From Yinghuangia seranimata (GTDB taxonomy: Bacteria; Actinomycetota; Actinomycetes; Streptomycetales; Streptomycetaceae): DNA of 64,000 nt. Positions 15,501-23,374 of this stretch are shown piece by piece. A program made the translations under genes and the position numbers. The stretch spans positions 108,833 to 172,832 of the forward strand of contig NZ_JASAOI010000042.1 of the NCBI RefSeq assembly GCF_029953285.1, read 5' to 3'. Each line of letters begins with the position of its first letter. Within the stretch, counting starts at the first letter, position 1. Under the pieces are notes generated by a model. That model saw only the letters and a program-made list of their open reading frames with translations, searched no databases and was not told the origin of the DNA.

Positions 15501-17450
15501 CGCCCCGTCGACGACGCGCAACCGCAACGCGCGGCCGATCCGCGGCCCGAGGTCACGCCGGGCGGCGTCAGGCACCTGCCCAAGCCCCCCACGCAGCGCA
15601 CCCAGCGCCTCAGCACTCGGCGGCATCCCAGGGAGCATCCGCCCGACGTCACCGATCCGCGCGACCCGCTCAAGCTGCCCCGCAATGTCGTCGGCATCCA
15701 CCACACAACCCCGGTCCCCGAGCCAGGCCAGGACCGTCCGGGCGGCGGCGGTTTCGGCCCGGTACGCGGCATGCAGGTCAAGCGCCGTACCCAGCACGTC
15801 GGCCAATGCGCGCTGCCCGGGCGCGGCCCGACGCACGAACACGCGCCCGCTCCCGGGCACAGGCGGACGCCAGCGCTCACCGTCAGCACCAACCACCCAC
15901 GCAAGATCGAGCAGCCGCCGTTCCAGCCCGCCCTGAAGCGCGACAGCAGCCAAACGGATGCCCGCCTCGACCTCGAACCCCGGTTCCCCGTAAAGCCCCA
16001 GAGCCCGCTCGATCGTCACCTCGTCCGGCAACCCCGCCACCCCGGCGGCCCGCCAGTCGGCCAGCACACGGCGCCACCGCCCGGCCCCGTCACGCGACGC
16101 CGCGGGAACCACATCAACGGCCCCAGCCAGCCAAGCGATCCTCCGCGCATCAACCACGCCCTCAAGGCGGCGTTCCTCCACGGCCAGCTCGGCCAATGGC
16201 CGCCGTACCCCATCCGAGCAGGCGAGCCGCAGCCGCCCGGCAACCTCACCACGCGCCCGCCCCACCAGTTCCTCACGCAACCGCGCCGCGAGCGGCACCA
16301 GTCCGTCCGCAGACGGCACATCACCAGGCACGAGATGCCACGCCGCAGGCATGTCCCCGCCCAACACACCCGGCACAGCGGCCGCCCAAAGGTCCGCGAC
16401 CAAACCCACCATGGCGTCGTTCCACGCCCCGGCGACGAAGTCCCGACGACTCACCAGCGGGTCGAAGTGCGCATGCACGCGGACCGGCACATCAATCGCC
16501 GCCATCGGCAACGCCGCATGCACCACCCCAGGCACCCCCGGCACCGAAGGCAACGCAACAGCAACCGGCACCGTCGCCCGACCGGCCTTGTGCCGTCGCA
16601 CCAACCCGTCTCCCATCGGGAGTTCGGTGTCATAAACCCGCCACGCGACCCCAGACGCAGACTGGGCACGCCGAATCCGCACCTCCACATCGCACGCCCC
16701 GACCCTCATCCGCACCCGCGAACCAACCGTGGGCCAGCGCAGCTCCAGCGCACACACCGCACGGCCGTACGCCGTCGCGGTAACGACGCGCAGACTGCGA
16801 AGAAACAACAACGCGCTGTCGTCCCAAGCGGCGAACCAAGCCCCCACCTCGTCCGCCGTCAGCTCCACACCATCGAGCGGGATCCGGAACACCGTCCACC
16901 CATCAGGCGAACCGCCGGGCAGCGGATCGGCCGGCGTGATGCCGATCCCGTCGAACCTCACCCGCCACGGCGGCGCGTGCACCTCCCACACCCGCGACAA
17001 CGCCCGCACAGTGGCCAACCCGATCCCGAACCGCCCGGTCGAGTCGGGATCGTGCGCCTTGCCGCTCAGCCCGGGCAGGCCCAGCAGCAGGACGTCCGCG
17101 AACCGCACCGGCCGACCGTCATGCGCAACACGCAGCTCCCCCTCCACGAGCTCGAACCGCACAGCCCGAGCCCCCGCGTCGTCCGCGTTCTGGATCAACT
17201 CGGCGAACACCTGCAGCCGGTCACCGGACAGACTGTCGGCGGTCTCCTGCGTCCGAACCACAGCAGCCCGCATCGCCGCCGGCCCCGACCGCAACCCGGC
17301 ATCAAGCAACCGCACCGCCTCAGCGGCCTCGCCAGTATCGGACGGTTCGAACTCAACCCCGCAGGAAGGGTCGTCGAGCAGAGCAAAGACAGCAGCACGC
17401 AGGGCGGACACGGAGCCATGCTTCCGCGCCAGACCCGCCCCCGCGGACAA
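12579..17450 (-). CDS. Sacsin-like GHKL ATPase with DUF3883-type nuclease-like C-terminus
   Basis: 1623 residues if the TTG at 17450 is the start; GTG 17411 is an alternative. The N-terminal domain shows the HSP90/MutL-type (GHKL) ATP site of sacsin-like proteins: ELIQNADDAGA (Asn88), HDGRP (110-114) and STGRFGIGL (137-145). A very long middle region without recognised motifs follows, then a Pro-rich, charged linker (about 1350-1480). The last 130 residues resemble DUF3883: GADAVDAREHFYEIK (Glu1540-Lys1542), then TLTVAEFERALTAGERFSLVV, which fits a PD-(D/E)xK-type core. Similar ATPase-plus-DUF3883 giants occur in restriction and defence loci of bacteria (family knowledge). Codon 1270 (complement of 13641-13643) is TTA. 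It is convergent with the NLR-like gene. A DNA-directed defence role is inferred, not shown. Confidence 0.8.
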   Translation of the reverse strand: MSAGAGLARKHGSVSALRAAVFALLDDPSCGVEFEPSDTGEAAEAVRLLDAGLRSGPAAMRAAVVRTQETADSLSGDRLQVFAELIQNADDAGARAVRFELVEGELRVAHDGRPVRFADVLLLGLPGLSGKAHDPDSTGRFGIGLATVRALSRVWEVHAPPWRVRFDGIGITPADPLPGGSPDGWTVFRIPLDGVELTADEVGAWFAAWDDSALLFLRSLRVVTATAYGRAVCALELRWPTVGSRVRMRVGACDVEVRIRRAQSASGVAWRVYDTELPMGDGLVRRHKAGRATVPVAVALPSVPGVPGVVHAALPMAAIDVPVRVHAHFDPLVSRRDFVAGAWNDAMVGLVADLWAAAVPGVLGGDMPAAWHLVPGDVPSADGLVPLAARLREELVGRARGEVAGRLRLACSDGVRRPLAELAVEERRLEGVVDARRIAWLAGAVDVVPAASRDGAGRWRRVLADWRAAGVAGLPDEVTIERALGLYGEPGFEVEAGIRLAAVALQGGLERRLLDLAWVVGADGERWRPPVPGSGRVFVRRAAPGQRALADVLGTALDLHAAYRAETAAARTVLAWLGDRGCVVDADDIAGQLERVARIGDVGRMLPGMPPSAEALGALRGGLGQVPDAARRDLGPRIGRALRLRVVDGAGRAEALAAPGAAYLPAVLDPAPVYPFADAARDTPGLRWLHPAYADELEADGELDPVAFLRLLGVADAPRLTTPRTAGKVYATDRHPGPGLPADGECGTTARTLELGRLGADHTLEDRDSPDAVAVAAAIGSDPDPVRRRRRAVALIHTLARAYAGPKVGRRAALSVEAAYGYYGWHRKGRTVPVWIWRLRELRWLDRADGTPTAPDRLYLPTSPVAALFGREDPGYLHTELHEATVAGAGGTVGALCAAEESTAVRATPADSDSDTVAARGGSAALDVWAAGGADDVCAAELVGLRADTAPGAAGRAEVLRALGVVGSPGVGALIARLRELRDRDGRLSAAVPFVADVSIEPLGPRGAVLQSPSDLLVADVVAVYRALAGLLVRDGSGRGEAERAVRVAFGGREALVLTGGGWRRPAEVLQGPSILGGYRTFVLPEAGLRPLWDVLGIREPDVADLTGVLAEAACDTGARTEQRLGVTLEALRRLAGLVAGAGGPAAEVGMAPELRAALRRLPLRCGDRWTARRPVYAVDNRYLAEALGKVAPVWQPGGDLQQFTALLRPLGVTRLEPADATVVCAERSRGDTRLTAAFRSAVVRLQDTLVRDEPDAAAACVDSWWLSGLTVRVLPGLTVLLALDQPNERRRAPVELTTEAHIDRAAGVLYVASAAALETGRGAGQAVAAHFARERTRVGHVWRDVWEHERLDAAQPVAPLPSARQRDDAGARHLDRLLRAREEEGGSAVHRLHSSAGEVDFERQPAPDEADRGSGRRPGAEPPSHRRLVDLAALAADPITTGPDRPPGGRAQTAPAPVLPPARTLPSPDRPPQLPAPHTGGAAPQQHAAVTAYTPQDRETAAWELLRRVLARDGVALYDHRSQPGLGADAVDAREHFYEIKAHAGPEPREVTLTVAEFERALTAGERFSLVVAANLEAGTGRPRLRIITDPLRHLSVERTQGIKVTGLLDTDGVAVIHEWDG

Positions 17451-17547
17451 CGTTCACCCGCCCGGCGGAAGGCAGAACAACCCGCGACGGAATCGCCGAC
17501 GCTCACCCGCGTTCTCGTCGACGCCACTCATCGTCAGCGACGCAACG

Positions 17548-17994
17548 TCACCAACGCCCCCGCACGTCAATCTCATACCTAATGAACCCGCGGTTCTCAG
17601 CGACCTTGTCGTACAACGCCCTGGCCGTGGTGTTCGACGAGCGCGTATGCCAGTACACCCGCCCGTGCCGCCGCTCGACCGCCCACTCGGTCACGGCCTC
17701 GATCAACGCGCGCGCCACGCCCCGGCCCCGCACGTCCTCGGCCGTAAAGAGATCCTGCAGAAAGCACACGTCGGGCCCCGACGTGTTGGGGTGCGCCATG
17801 AAATGCGTGATCCCGACGACCCGCCCATCCAGCTCCGCCACGAGCGCGTGGATGCGCGTGTCGGCCAAAAACTCAGCCCACTTCTCGTCGTAGAGGGCAT
17901 CGGGCTCGTCACGCTCGTAGAACGCGGTGTAGGCGCGGAACAGTTCTTCCCATGCCGCGCGGTCGTCCGGCCTCAGCTTGCGGATGACGGTCAT
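17548..17994 (-). CDS. GNAT-family N-acetyltransferase
   Basis: 148 residues starting at the ATG in MTVIRKLRPDDRAAW, the usual GNAT beginning. The acetyl-CoA-binding motif appears as VRGRGVARALIEAV and the late segment as NTTARALYDKVAENRGFIRYE. The order and length fit small-molecule or protein-amine acetyltransferases. The frame is open upstream to 18228 but that stretch lies inside the next gene and is rejected. It is placed 23 bp downstream of the SpoIIE phosphatase gene on the same strand, probably in one transcript. The substrate is unknown. Confidence 0.88.
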   Translation of the reverse strand: MTVIRKLRPDDRAAWEELFRAYTAFYERDEPDALYDEKWAEFLADTRIHALVAELDGRVVGITHFMAHPNTSGPDVCFLQDLFTAEDVRGRGVARALIEAVTEWAVERRHGRVYWHTRSSNTTARALYDKVAENRGFIRYEIDVRGRW

Positions 17995-18017
17995 GCCGGG
18001 CTGTCTATCACGCCCCG

Positions 18018-19991
18018 TCAGCCTGCCGTCAACGCCGCGACCGGGACAGGTCGGCGGGCCAGGAGCAGTGTCGCGTCGTCCCGGTGCCCCGTCTCGTCCG
18101 CGCGGGCGAACATCGTGCCGGCGGCGTCCTCCAACGGGGCCGCGACGTGTTCGGCCAGGTCCCGCGCCAGCCGGGTCACACCTTCGTCGAGGTCGAGGCG
18201 AGGACCCTCCAAGAGACCATCTGTGCACAGCGCGACGGTCCCACCGACCGGCACGGCCAGCCGCGTCGACGCGTACCGCTGCTCAGCGACGACCCCCAAC
18301 GGCGGTGTGTCGCACGGCGTTTCCAGTACGGTCACCGACCCCACCGAGCCCCCCACGCCATCCGGATTGGCGACCAAGAGCGGAGGGTGGCCGGCGCTGG
18401 AGGCGACGAGTTCCCCCGTGCCCGTATCGAGGTAGGCCATCAGGCACGTCGCGTGGATGTGGGCCGGAAACCGGTCGAGGAAGTCGTTGACCCGGGTCAG
18501 CACCATCCCGGGGTCGCGGTAGTCCAGGGCGTACGCGCGCAGCAGCGTCCGCAAGCGCGACATCATCGGCGCGGCCTCGGGCCCGTGCCCCTGTACGTCC
18601 CCGACCGCCAACGCGACCAACCCGCCGCTCAACGCGAAGATGTCGTACCAGTCACCACCCAGGTCGGCGGCCTCGTGCGCGGGACGGTGCCGGACCGCCG
18701 CCTCGATCCCGGGCGGCAGACCGCTCGGGCGCTCGAACTCCGTCCCGGCGCGGAACGCCTCGACGAAGTCCAGATACGGCTGCGTCTCCCCGGCCCGCGC
18801 CAACGCGTGCCCGGCCATCCGCGTGACCTCGCGGATCGCCGCCTGGGCCTCGGGCGCCGGCCGGTGCGGGTCGGGGAACCCGAGCGTCCAGGCTCCGACC
18901 GTGCGGCCGGTCGCGTCGGGCAACGGCAGCATCCACCAGGCCCGGGTCCCGGGCGCGGCCACCAGCGGCGCGGTCTCCTCGGCGAGGGCGTCGTGCTGTT
19001 CCACCGTCAGGAACCAGTCCTGACCGGTGCGGGCCGTCACCGCGACCGGATGCGGGGCGTCCAACGACACAAGGCGCGGCGCCTCGACCCCGGCCGCAGG
19101 CTGCGGCACCCGATGCATGTGCAGGCGAGTCCCGTCCCCGAGCGCGACGGTCGACTGGGTGGCGCGCAACAGCGGCGGGAACGTGTGCAGCAGCAGATCC
19201 AGCACCTCATCACGCGACGAGGTGCGGATCAACGAGTCCGACGCGCGGTACACGAGGTCGACGTCGCCGTGCGCGCCGTCGCCCGCCGCCCGTTCCGGAG
19301 CCAGCGGCACGCACACGCCGCTGAGCACCAGCCGCCCGCCCAGCCGGTGCGTGGCGGCGCGGACCAAAAGCCAGCGCCAGACCCCATCATCCCCACGCAG
19401 CCGCAAATGCGACTGGACCGACCGACCGCCGAGGTCCGTCGCACGGTGCTCCAGGCCCAGGACGACGGTCACGTCGTCGGGATGCACGCGTGTCAGAAAG
19501 TCGGCGTAGTCCATGCGCACACCAGGCGGCAGCCCGTACGCATGGTTCGCGGTCGCGTCGGCGCTCGCCGCCCGGGTCGCGGGGTCGGCGCACCAGAGCA
19601 TGAACGGCGGCGTCCCGGACCCGGTGCCGTGTGTACCCTCGCCAACCGTCACCGCGACCAGCCGCGCCGCACCATGAGCGGTGGCACACGCATGGGCGAC
19701 CGCCCAGACATGGTGGTGGTCACCATCGGCGGAGAACGCGAGCACCAGTTGCGGCACGGGCACCCCGTCGGCCCGTTTCACGAGCGCCGTGACCTGCTCC
19801 GCGGACTCCACCGCGAACAGCTCGACGAGCGGCCGTCCGACCCACGGGGCGAGCGCCCGCCCTCCGACCTCCGCCCCCGCAGGCACCACGGCGGTGACTG
19901 CCCCGGCCTCGTCGACGAGGAGCCTGGCCGTGCAGTCGCCGTCCATCACGAGCGTGTCCTTCGCTAGCCCACCCCCGAACGTCCTTGGCAT
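18018..19991 (-). CDS. PAS/GAF/SpoIIE-type sensor phosphatase (RsbU-like)
   Basis: 657 residues from ATG 19991. About residues 20-115 and 130-240 look PAS-like (RTLWCADPATR..., RVHPDDVTVVLGLE, GVWRWLLVRAATHRLGG), 250-400 GAF-like, and 430-650 are a PPM/SpoIIE domain with GGDWYDIF, AVGDVQGHGPEAAPMM, CTDGLLEGP and RDDATLLLARR. Enzymes of this layout are very abundant in Streptomyces and dephosphorylate anti-sigma antagonists in response to light, redox or ligands bound to PAS/GAF; the signal here is unknown. The gene is preceded (upstream) by a copy of the dispersed repeat. Confidence 0.9.
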   Translation of the reverse strand: MPRTFGGGLAKDTLVMDGDCTARLLVDEAGAVTAVVPAGAEVGGRALAPWVGRPLVELFAVESAEQVTALVKRADGVPVPQLVLAFSADGDHHHVWAVAHACATAHGAARLVAVTVGEGTHGTGSGTPPFMLWCADPATRAASADATANHAYGLPPGVRMDYADFLTRVHPDDVTVVLGLEHRATDLGGRSVQSHLRLRGDDGVWRWLLVRAATHRLGGRLVLSGVCVPLAPERAAGDGAHGDVDLVYRASDSLIRTSSRDEVLDLLLHTFPPLLRATQSTVALGDGTRLHMHRVPQPAAGVEAPRLVSLDAPHPVAVTARTGQDWFLTVEQHDALAEETAPLVAAPGTRAWWMLPLPDATGRTVGAWTLGFPDPHRPAPEAQAAIREVTRMAGHALARAGETQPYLDFVEAFRAGTEFERPSGLPPGIEAAVRHRPAHEAADLGGDWYDIFALSGGLVALAVGDVQGHGPEAAPMMSRLRTLLRAYALDYRDPGMVLTRVNDFLDRFPAHIHATCLMAYLDTGTGELVASSAGHPPLLVANPDGVGGSVGSVTVLETPCDTPPLGVVAEQRYASTRLAVPVGGTVALCTDGLLEGPRLDLDEGVTRLARDLAEHVAAPLEDAAGTMFARADETGHRDDATLLLARRPVPVAALTAG

Positions 19992-20059
19992 CTATCCCAC
20001 GGAATCGCCCCGAACGATGCCCCCGTCCGGGTGAAGTCCGCCTGGCGGCAATCTGGCGG

Positions 20060-20446
20060 GTGACGCGAGTGTGACGCGAACACCCCCCAATGAGGGAGTT
20101 CTGGTGATTCGCATACGTGACGACACAGTGAGGTGGGGGTCCGAGGCCGCGCGCCCCACGCTGGAACGACCCCCGGCAGCGCAACGAATCCCAGCAACAA
20201 AACCCGCCCGGAACCCCAAGCGAAACCGCAGCCCGGCAGGGAAACCAAAACAAGCGCGTCCACACCCCGCGCCCCTCCCGCCAGGTGCGAGGTGGTTCAG
20301 CGCGGACGGCCCGCGGGTCAAGCCGCAACAGGACGAGGCCAACAGAACCAACGTTGCCAGGAACGGCTTGAGGCGCGGGCCGGCCGCGCGGAAAATCAAA
20401 AAGCGGGAGGGGCGTCAGGCCACCGAAAACGAACCAGGTCAGGAAC
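20060..20446 (+). repeat. Dispersed intergenic repeat, copy A
   Basis: This copy fills nearly the whole gene-free stretch 19992-20464. It begins GTGACGCGAGTGTGACGCG, has the core CAATGAGGGAGTTCTGG followed by TGATTCGCATACGTGACG, then Arg/Pro-rich looking CCGCAGCCCGGCAGG segments, then a long inverted repeat and an end marked by CAGGCCACCGAAAACGAACC. Copy B lies inverted at 40549-40963 and copy C direct from 63684 to the window end. In copies A and B the end with AAAACGAACC faces the 3' end of the adjacent gene. No coding signal is convincing in it. Confidence 0.9.
20301..20388. terminator. Long hairpin inside repeat copy A, downstream of the response-regulator gene
   Basis: Bases 20301-20325 (with GGCCCGCGGGTCAAGCCG) pair with 20364-20388 (CGGCTTGAGGCGCGGGCC...) over 25 positions with three mismatches, leaving a 38-base loop. 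It lies 75-165 bp beyond the response-regulator stop (transcribed leftwards). No T-run follows, as is usual for actinomycete terminators. The arms differ from those in copy B while keeping pairing. Confidence 0.6.
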
Positions 20447-20464
20447 GCCGCAGGCCGGAATCCC

Positions 20465-21136
20465 CTAAGGAATCAGCCGCTGCTCCTTGGCCACCGCAAC
20501 CGCCCCCGACCGCGTATCGACCCCCAACTTGGCGTAGATCCGCACCAGATGCGTCTTCACGGTCGCCTCACTGATGAACAACGCCCGCGCGATCTCACGA
20601 TTACCCAACCCATGGGCCAGCTGACCGAGAATGTCCCGTTCCCGGTCGGTCAAAGCCGCCCGAGGACTCCGCATACGCTCCAACACCCGGTCCGCGATCG
20701 GCGCCGACAACGCCGCCCGCCCCTCCGCCGCCGCACGAATGGCCGCGAACAGTTCGTCGGGCCGTTCGGCCTTCAGCAGGTACCCGGTCGCCCCGGCCTC
20801 AACAGCCCGCGTGATGTCCGCATCAGTGTCATAAGTCGTCAGCACCAAAACCCGAGTCCCCGGCACCTCCGCAACCAGCCGCCGGGTCGCCTCAATACCG
20901 TCCATGCCCGCACCCAGATGCAGGTCCATCAGCACAACGTCGGGCCGAAGTTTCGCAGCCGCCGCCAAAGCCTCATCCCCCGTCGCGGCCTCGCCCACGA
21001 CGTCGATACCCGGGGTACTGGCGAGGAGCGCCCGCAACCCCGCCCGCACCACGGTGTGGTCGTCGCACAACAACACCCGCACCTGAGGCGCGGTGGTCTC
21101 GTCGGAAGGTCCAGGCGGGTTCGGCGCGGTAGGCAT
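20465..21136 (-). CDS. senR: NarL/FixJ-type response regulator (SenR-like)
   Basis: 223 residues. The receiver domain has the acidic pair Asp25-Asp26 (VLLCDDHTVVRAG), phospho-acceptor Asp71 (VVLMDLHLG), Thr in VLVLTTYDTD and Lys in YLLKAERPDE. The C-terminus is a LuxR-type helix-turn-helix (LTDRERDILGQLAHGLGN, EATVKTHLVRIYAKLGV). It begins 48 bp downstream of the histidine kinase gene and is surely its partner. An HbpS-like secreted protein gene lies divergently beyond the kinase, the set known from the Streptomyces haem/redox-sensing SenS-SenR-HbpS system, so the symbol is given by context and is tentative. Confidence 0.9.
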   Translation of the reverse strand: MPTAPNPPGPSDETTAPQVRVLLCDDHTVVRAGLRALLASTPGIDVVGEAATGDEALAAAAKLRPDVVLMDLHLGAGMDGIEATRRLVAEVPGTRVLVLTTYDTDADITRAVEAGATGYLLKAERPDELFAAIRAAAEGRAALSAPIADRVLERMRSPRAALTDRERDILGQLAHGLGNREIARALFISEATVKTHLVRIYAKLGVDTRSGAVAVAKEQRLIP

Positions 21137-21184
21137 GCCGGACGGCTCCTCGCATTCGATGCAGTCGGTGTTGGACGTACCTCG

Positions 21185-22453
21185 TCAGTGTGAAAGCGGA
21201 AGGGCCGCAGACACCACCGTGCCCTCTCCAGGCCCGGACTCGATCGTGAGCACGCCGCCGAGTTGCCGCAACCGGGCCTGCATCGCGGGGATCCCGTGCC
21301 CCCGCTCCGGCGGGCTGTCGGTGGCGGGCGGCCCGACCGTGAACCCGCGACCGTTGTCGGCAATGTCAAGGACGACCTGATCCCCGAGAAAACTCAACGT
21401 GATGCTGGCCTCCGACGCCCCCGCATGCTCACGAATGTTGGCCATCGCCCCCTGAGCCACCCGCAGCAACGCCGCTTCGACCGCAGCCGACAACGCCACA
21501 GGCGCCCCGTCGACGTGAAACCGCACCGACAGCGCCGACGCCGCCGACTCCCGCTCAGCCACCGCCCCGAGCGCCTGCGCGAGCCCTCCCCCGTCGGCAA
21601 GATCCGCCGGGGCGAGGTCATGGACGAACCGCCGGGCCTCCGCAAGATTGCGTTCGGCGATCGACGACGCCGTCGAGACGTGTGCACGCGCGGCCGAAGG
21701 GTCGTCGTCCCAGACCCGCTCCGCGGCCTGGAGAAGCATCCGCTGACTCGACAGCCCCTGCGCAAGCGTGTCGTGGATCTCCATGGACAGCCGCTCCCGC
21801 TCGGCGAGCGTCCCCGCGCGCCGTTCACTCGCGGCGAGCCCCGCGCGCGTGCGGATGAGGTCGTCGATCAGGGCGTTCTGCCTCGCCGACTGGTGCTGCA
21901 TGTGCAGGAACACCGCCGCGGCCAGTCCGGCGACCGCGGGCGGCCCGAGGATGAGCAGCGGATCGACGCCGCTGATCCGCACCTGCGCAATCACCACAAG
22001 CACAGTGAGCAGCGCGACGAGCAGCAGCGCCGTCCGCTCGGACAGCAACCGCAACGCCGTATAGACCAACGGCACCGCACTCCACGCAAAGCTCGGCGCA
22101 AGCAGCACCAACGCCACCCACCCGGCAATGAACACGGCAAGCCACGGCTTCGCCCACCGCGCGGAAGAGGCCGAGCCCAGGCCGGGGCGAAGGACGTACC
22201 CGACCGCAAGCACCGCGGTCAGCGCGACGACCCACGGAGTATCAGGGGCACCCGAATGCCGGGTGAGAAAGCGAACCATCGCCGCGATCAGCAGGACGAC
22301 GAACGAGACGGACATGGCGGTGTCCATCCGGTCGCCGCCCGCATCGCCGAGGGGCGAGGTGCGGTCGAGCTCCTGATCGGCGGCGGGCCGACCCGCGGCG
22401 GGCCATCCCGCCGCAGGCCGCCCCGCCGCGGGCCCTGGTCGTTGCGCGTGCAT
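21185..22453 (-). CDS. senS: Membrane histidine kinase of the HisKA_3 type (SenS-like)
   Basis: 422 residues. A repetitive Arg/Pro/Ala N-terminus (RPAAGWPAAGRPAA) precedes about five membrane helices (residues 45-175). Then come the HisKA_3 dimerisation box ERLSMEIHDTLAQGL with the phospho-accepting His, and an ATPase domain with ANIREHAGA (N-box region), LDIADNGRGFT and GHGIPAMQARLRQLGG. SenS of Streptomyces has the same plan, five N-terminal helices plus a HisKA_3 core, and is modulated by extracellular HbpS. Here an HbpS-like gene is divergent at 22680. ATG 22453 is used; ATG codons further in (at DRMDTAMS) could be the true start, removing the repeat tail. Confidence 0.88.
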   Translation of the reverse strand: MHAQRPGPAAGRPAAGWPAAGRPAADQELDRTSPLGDAGGDRMDTAMSVSFVVLLIAAMVRFLTRHSGAPDTPWVVALTAVLAVGYVLRPGLGSASSARWAKPWLAVFIAGWVALVLLAPSFAWSAVPLVYTALRLLSERTALLLVALLTVLVVIAQVRISGVDPLLILGPPAVAGLAAAVFLHMQHQSARQNALIDDLIRTRAGLAASERRAGTLAERERLSMEIHDTLAQGLSSQRMLLQAAERVWDDDPSAARAHVSTASSIAERNLAEARRFVHDLAPADLADGGGLAQALGAVAERESAASALSVRFHVDGAPVALSAAVEAALLRVAQGAMANIREHAGASEASITLSFLGDQVVLDIADNGRGFTVGPPATDSPPERGHGIPAMQARLRQLGGVLTIESGPGEGTVVSAALPLSH

Positions 22454-22679
22454 CCTCGATTTCTAACCCGGATTCCGCGCCGCGCCATCGACCGATCGGT
22501 TGAACGGGGTGTCGTCCGTCCTGCCGCGCGAGTCCATCCGCCTCGGCGACCCGTGGGGGCCGGATCCGCGCCGAGGATTTGAGGCAACGGCGGCCGATCG
22601 GGCCGCACCCCCTCGAACCTCCCGGTAGTCCCGTGGCCGCATCGTGCCCGGACTCCCCCGAACCCACGGAGTCGACTCC

Positions 22680-23267
22680 ATGAACACGTCGGTGAAGGCC
22701 TCCATGAAGTCCATGTCCACGCGTACCCGGGTGCTGACCGGCGCGGCCGTGCTCGTCGCGGTCGGCGGCGGGGCGTTCGGCGCGGTCGCGGTGGCCGCCC
22801 CGTCCGACGGGAAGCCCGCGGACAAGCCGGCCGCCGCCGCGAACGACACCCGCGGCCAGGACCTGTTCACCACCCAGCACCTGACGGTCGGCGCCGCCAC
22901 GAAGGCCGCCGAGGCCGCGCTGGACGCCGCCACGAAGGCTGGTCAGAAGGTCACCGTCGCGGTGGTGGACCGCAACGGCAACACCATCGTGCAGCTGCGC
23001 GGCGACGGCGCGGGCCCGCAGTCGTTCGAGTCGGCGCAGCGCAAGGCGTTCACGGCCGTGTCGTGGAACGCGCCGACCTCGGTGCTGGCCGGGCGGCTCG
23101 CGCAGGCCCCGAACCTGAAGGACATCCCGGGCACGCTGTTCCTGGCCGGCGGCGCGCCGGTGCAGGCGAAGGGCGCGCCGGTCGCGGGCATCGGTGTCGC
23201 GGGCGCCCCGAGCGGCGACCTGGACGAGCAGTTCGCGCAGGCCGGTATCGCGGCGCTCAACGGCTGA
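22680..23267 (+). CDS. hbpS: Secreted HbpS/GlcG-family protein, probable partner of the adjacent two-component system
   Basis: 195 residues from ATG 22680. The first about 42 residues form a signal peptide (Lys/Arg start, VLTGAAVLVAVGGGAFGAVA, then AVAAPS). The mature part is the HbpS/GlcG fold (PF03928): LTVGAATKAAEAALDAA, VTVAVVDRNGNTI, DGAGPQSFESAQRKAFTAV, GAPVAGIGVAGAPSGDLDEQ. In Streptomyces reticuli HbpS binds haem and signals oxidative stress to SenS; haem ligands cannot be judged here. Many homologues are simple GlcG-like proteins of unknown role, so the symbol rests on the divergent kinase/regulator pair. A 14-bp stem-loop follows the stop. Confidence 0.8.
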   Translation: MNTSVKASMKSMSTRTRVLTGAAVLVAVGGGAFGAVAVAAPSDGKPADKPAAAANDTRGQDLFTTQHLTVGAATKAAEAALDAATKAGQKVTVAVVDRNGNTIVQLRGDGAGPQSFESAQRKAFTAVSWNAPTSVLAGRLAQAPNLKDIPGTLFLAGGAPVQAKGAPVAGIGVAGAPSGDLDEQFAQAGIAALNG

Positions 23268-23285
23268 CCCGATACCAACCCTCGT

Positions 23286-23325
23286 CCGGTGAGCGCGTGC
23301 GGCAACCAGCCCACGCGCTCACCGG
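23286..23325. terminator. Stem-loop between convergent hbpS-like and AhpD-like genes
   Basis: CCGGTGAGCGCGTG (23286-23299) and CACGCGCTCACCGG (23312-23325) are perfect 14-bp complements around a 12-base loop, starting 19 bases after the hbpS-like stop. The gene on the other strand ends at 23375, so it may serve both as a bidirectional terminator. No T-run is present. Confidence 0.8.
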
Positions 23326-23374
23326 CATCTACCGAACCGAGACCGACCCGGCACCGGCTCGGGCAGCAGCCGGC

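Noticed and set aside
14805..17582. A 925-codon open frame on the plus strand opposite the sacsin-like gene
   Set aside because: It is rich in Arg, Pro and His with no domain; in DNA of this GC content the strand opposite a gene often stays open. The minus strand encodes clear GHKL motifs.
19992..20399. A reading frame conserved in the dispersed repeats (peptide words such as TYANHQNSLI or SSRMRITRTP)
   Set aside because: The words recur because the DNA core is conserved; frames differ in length and in start and stop between copies, and codon bias is not gene-like. I keep it as a non-coding repeat.
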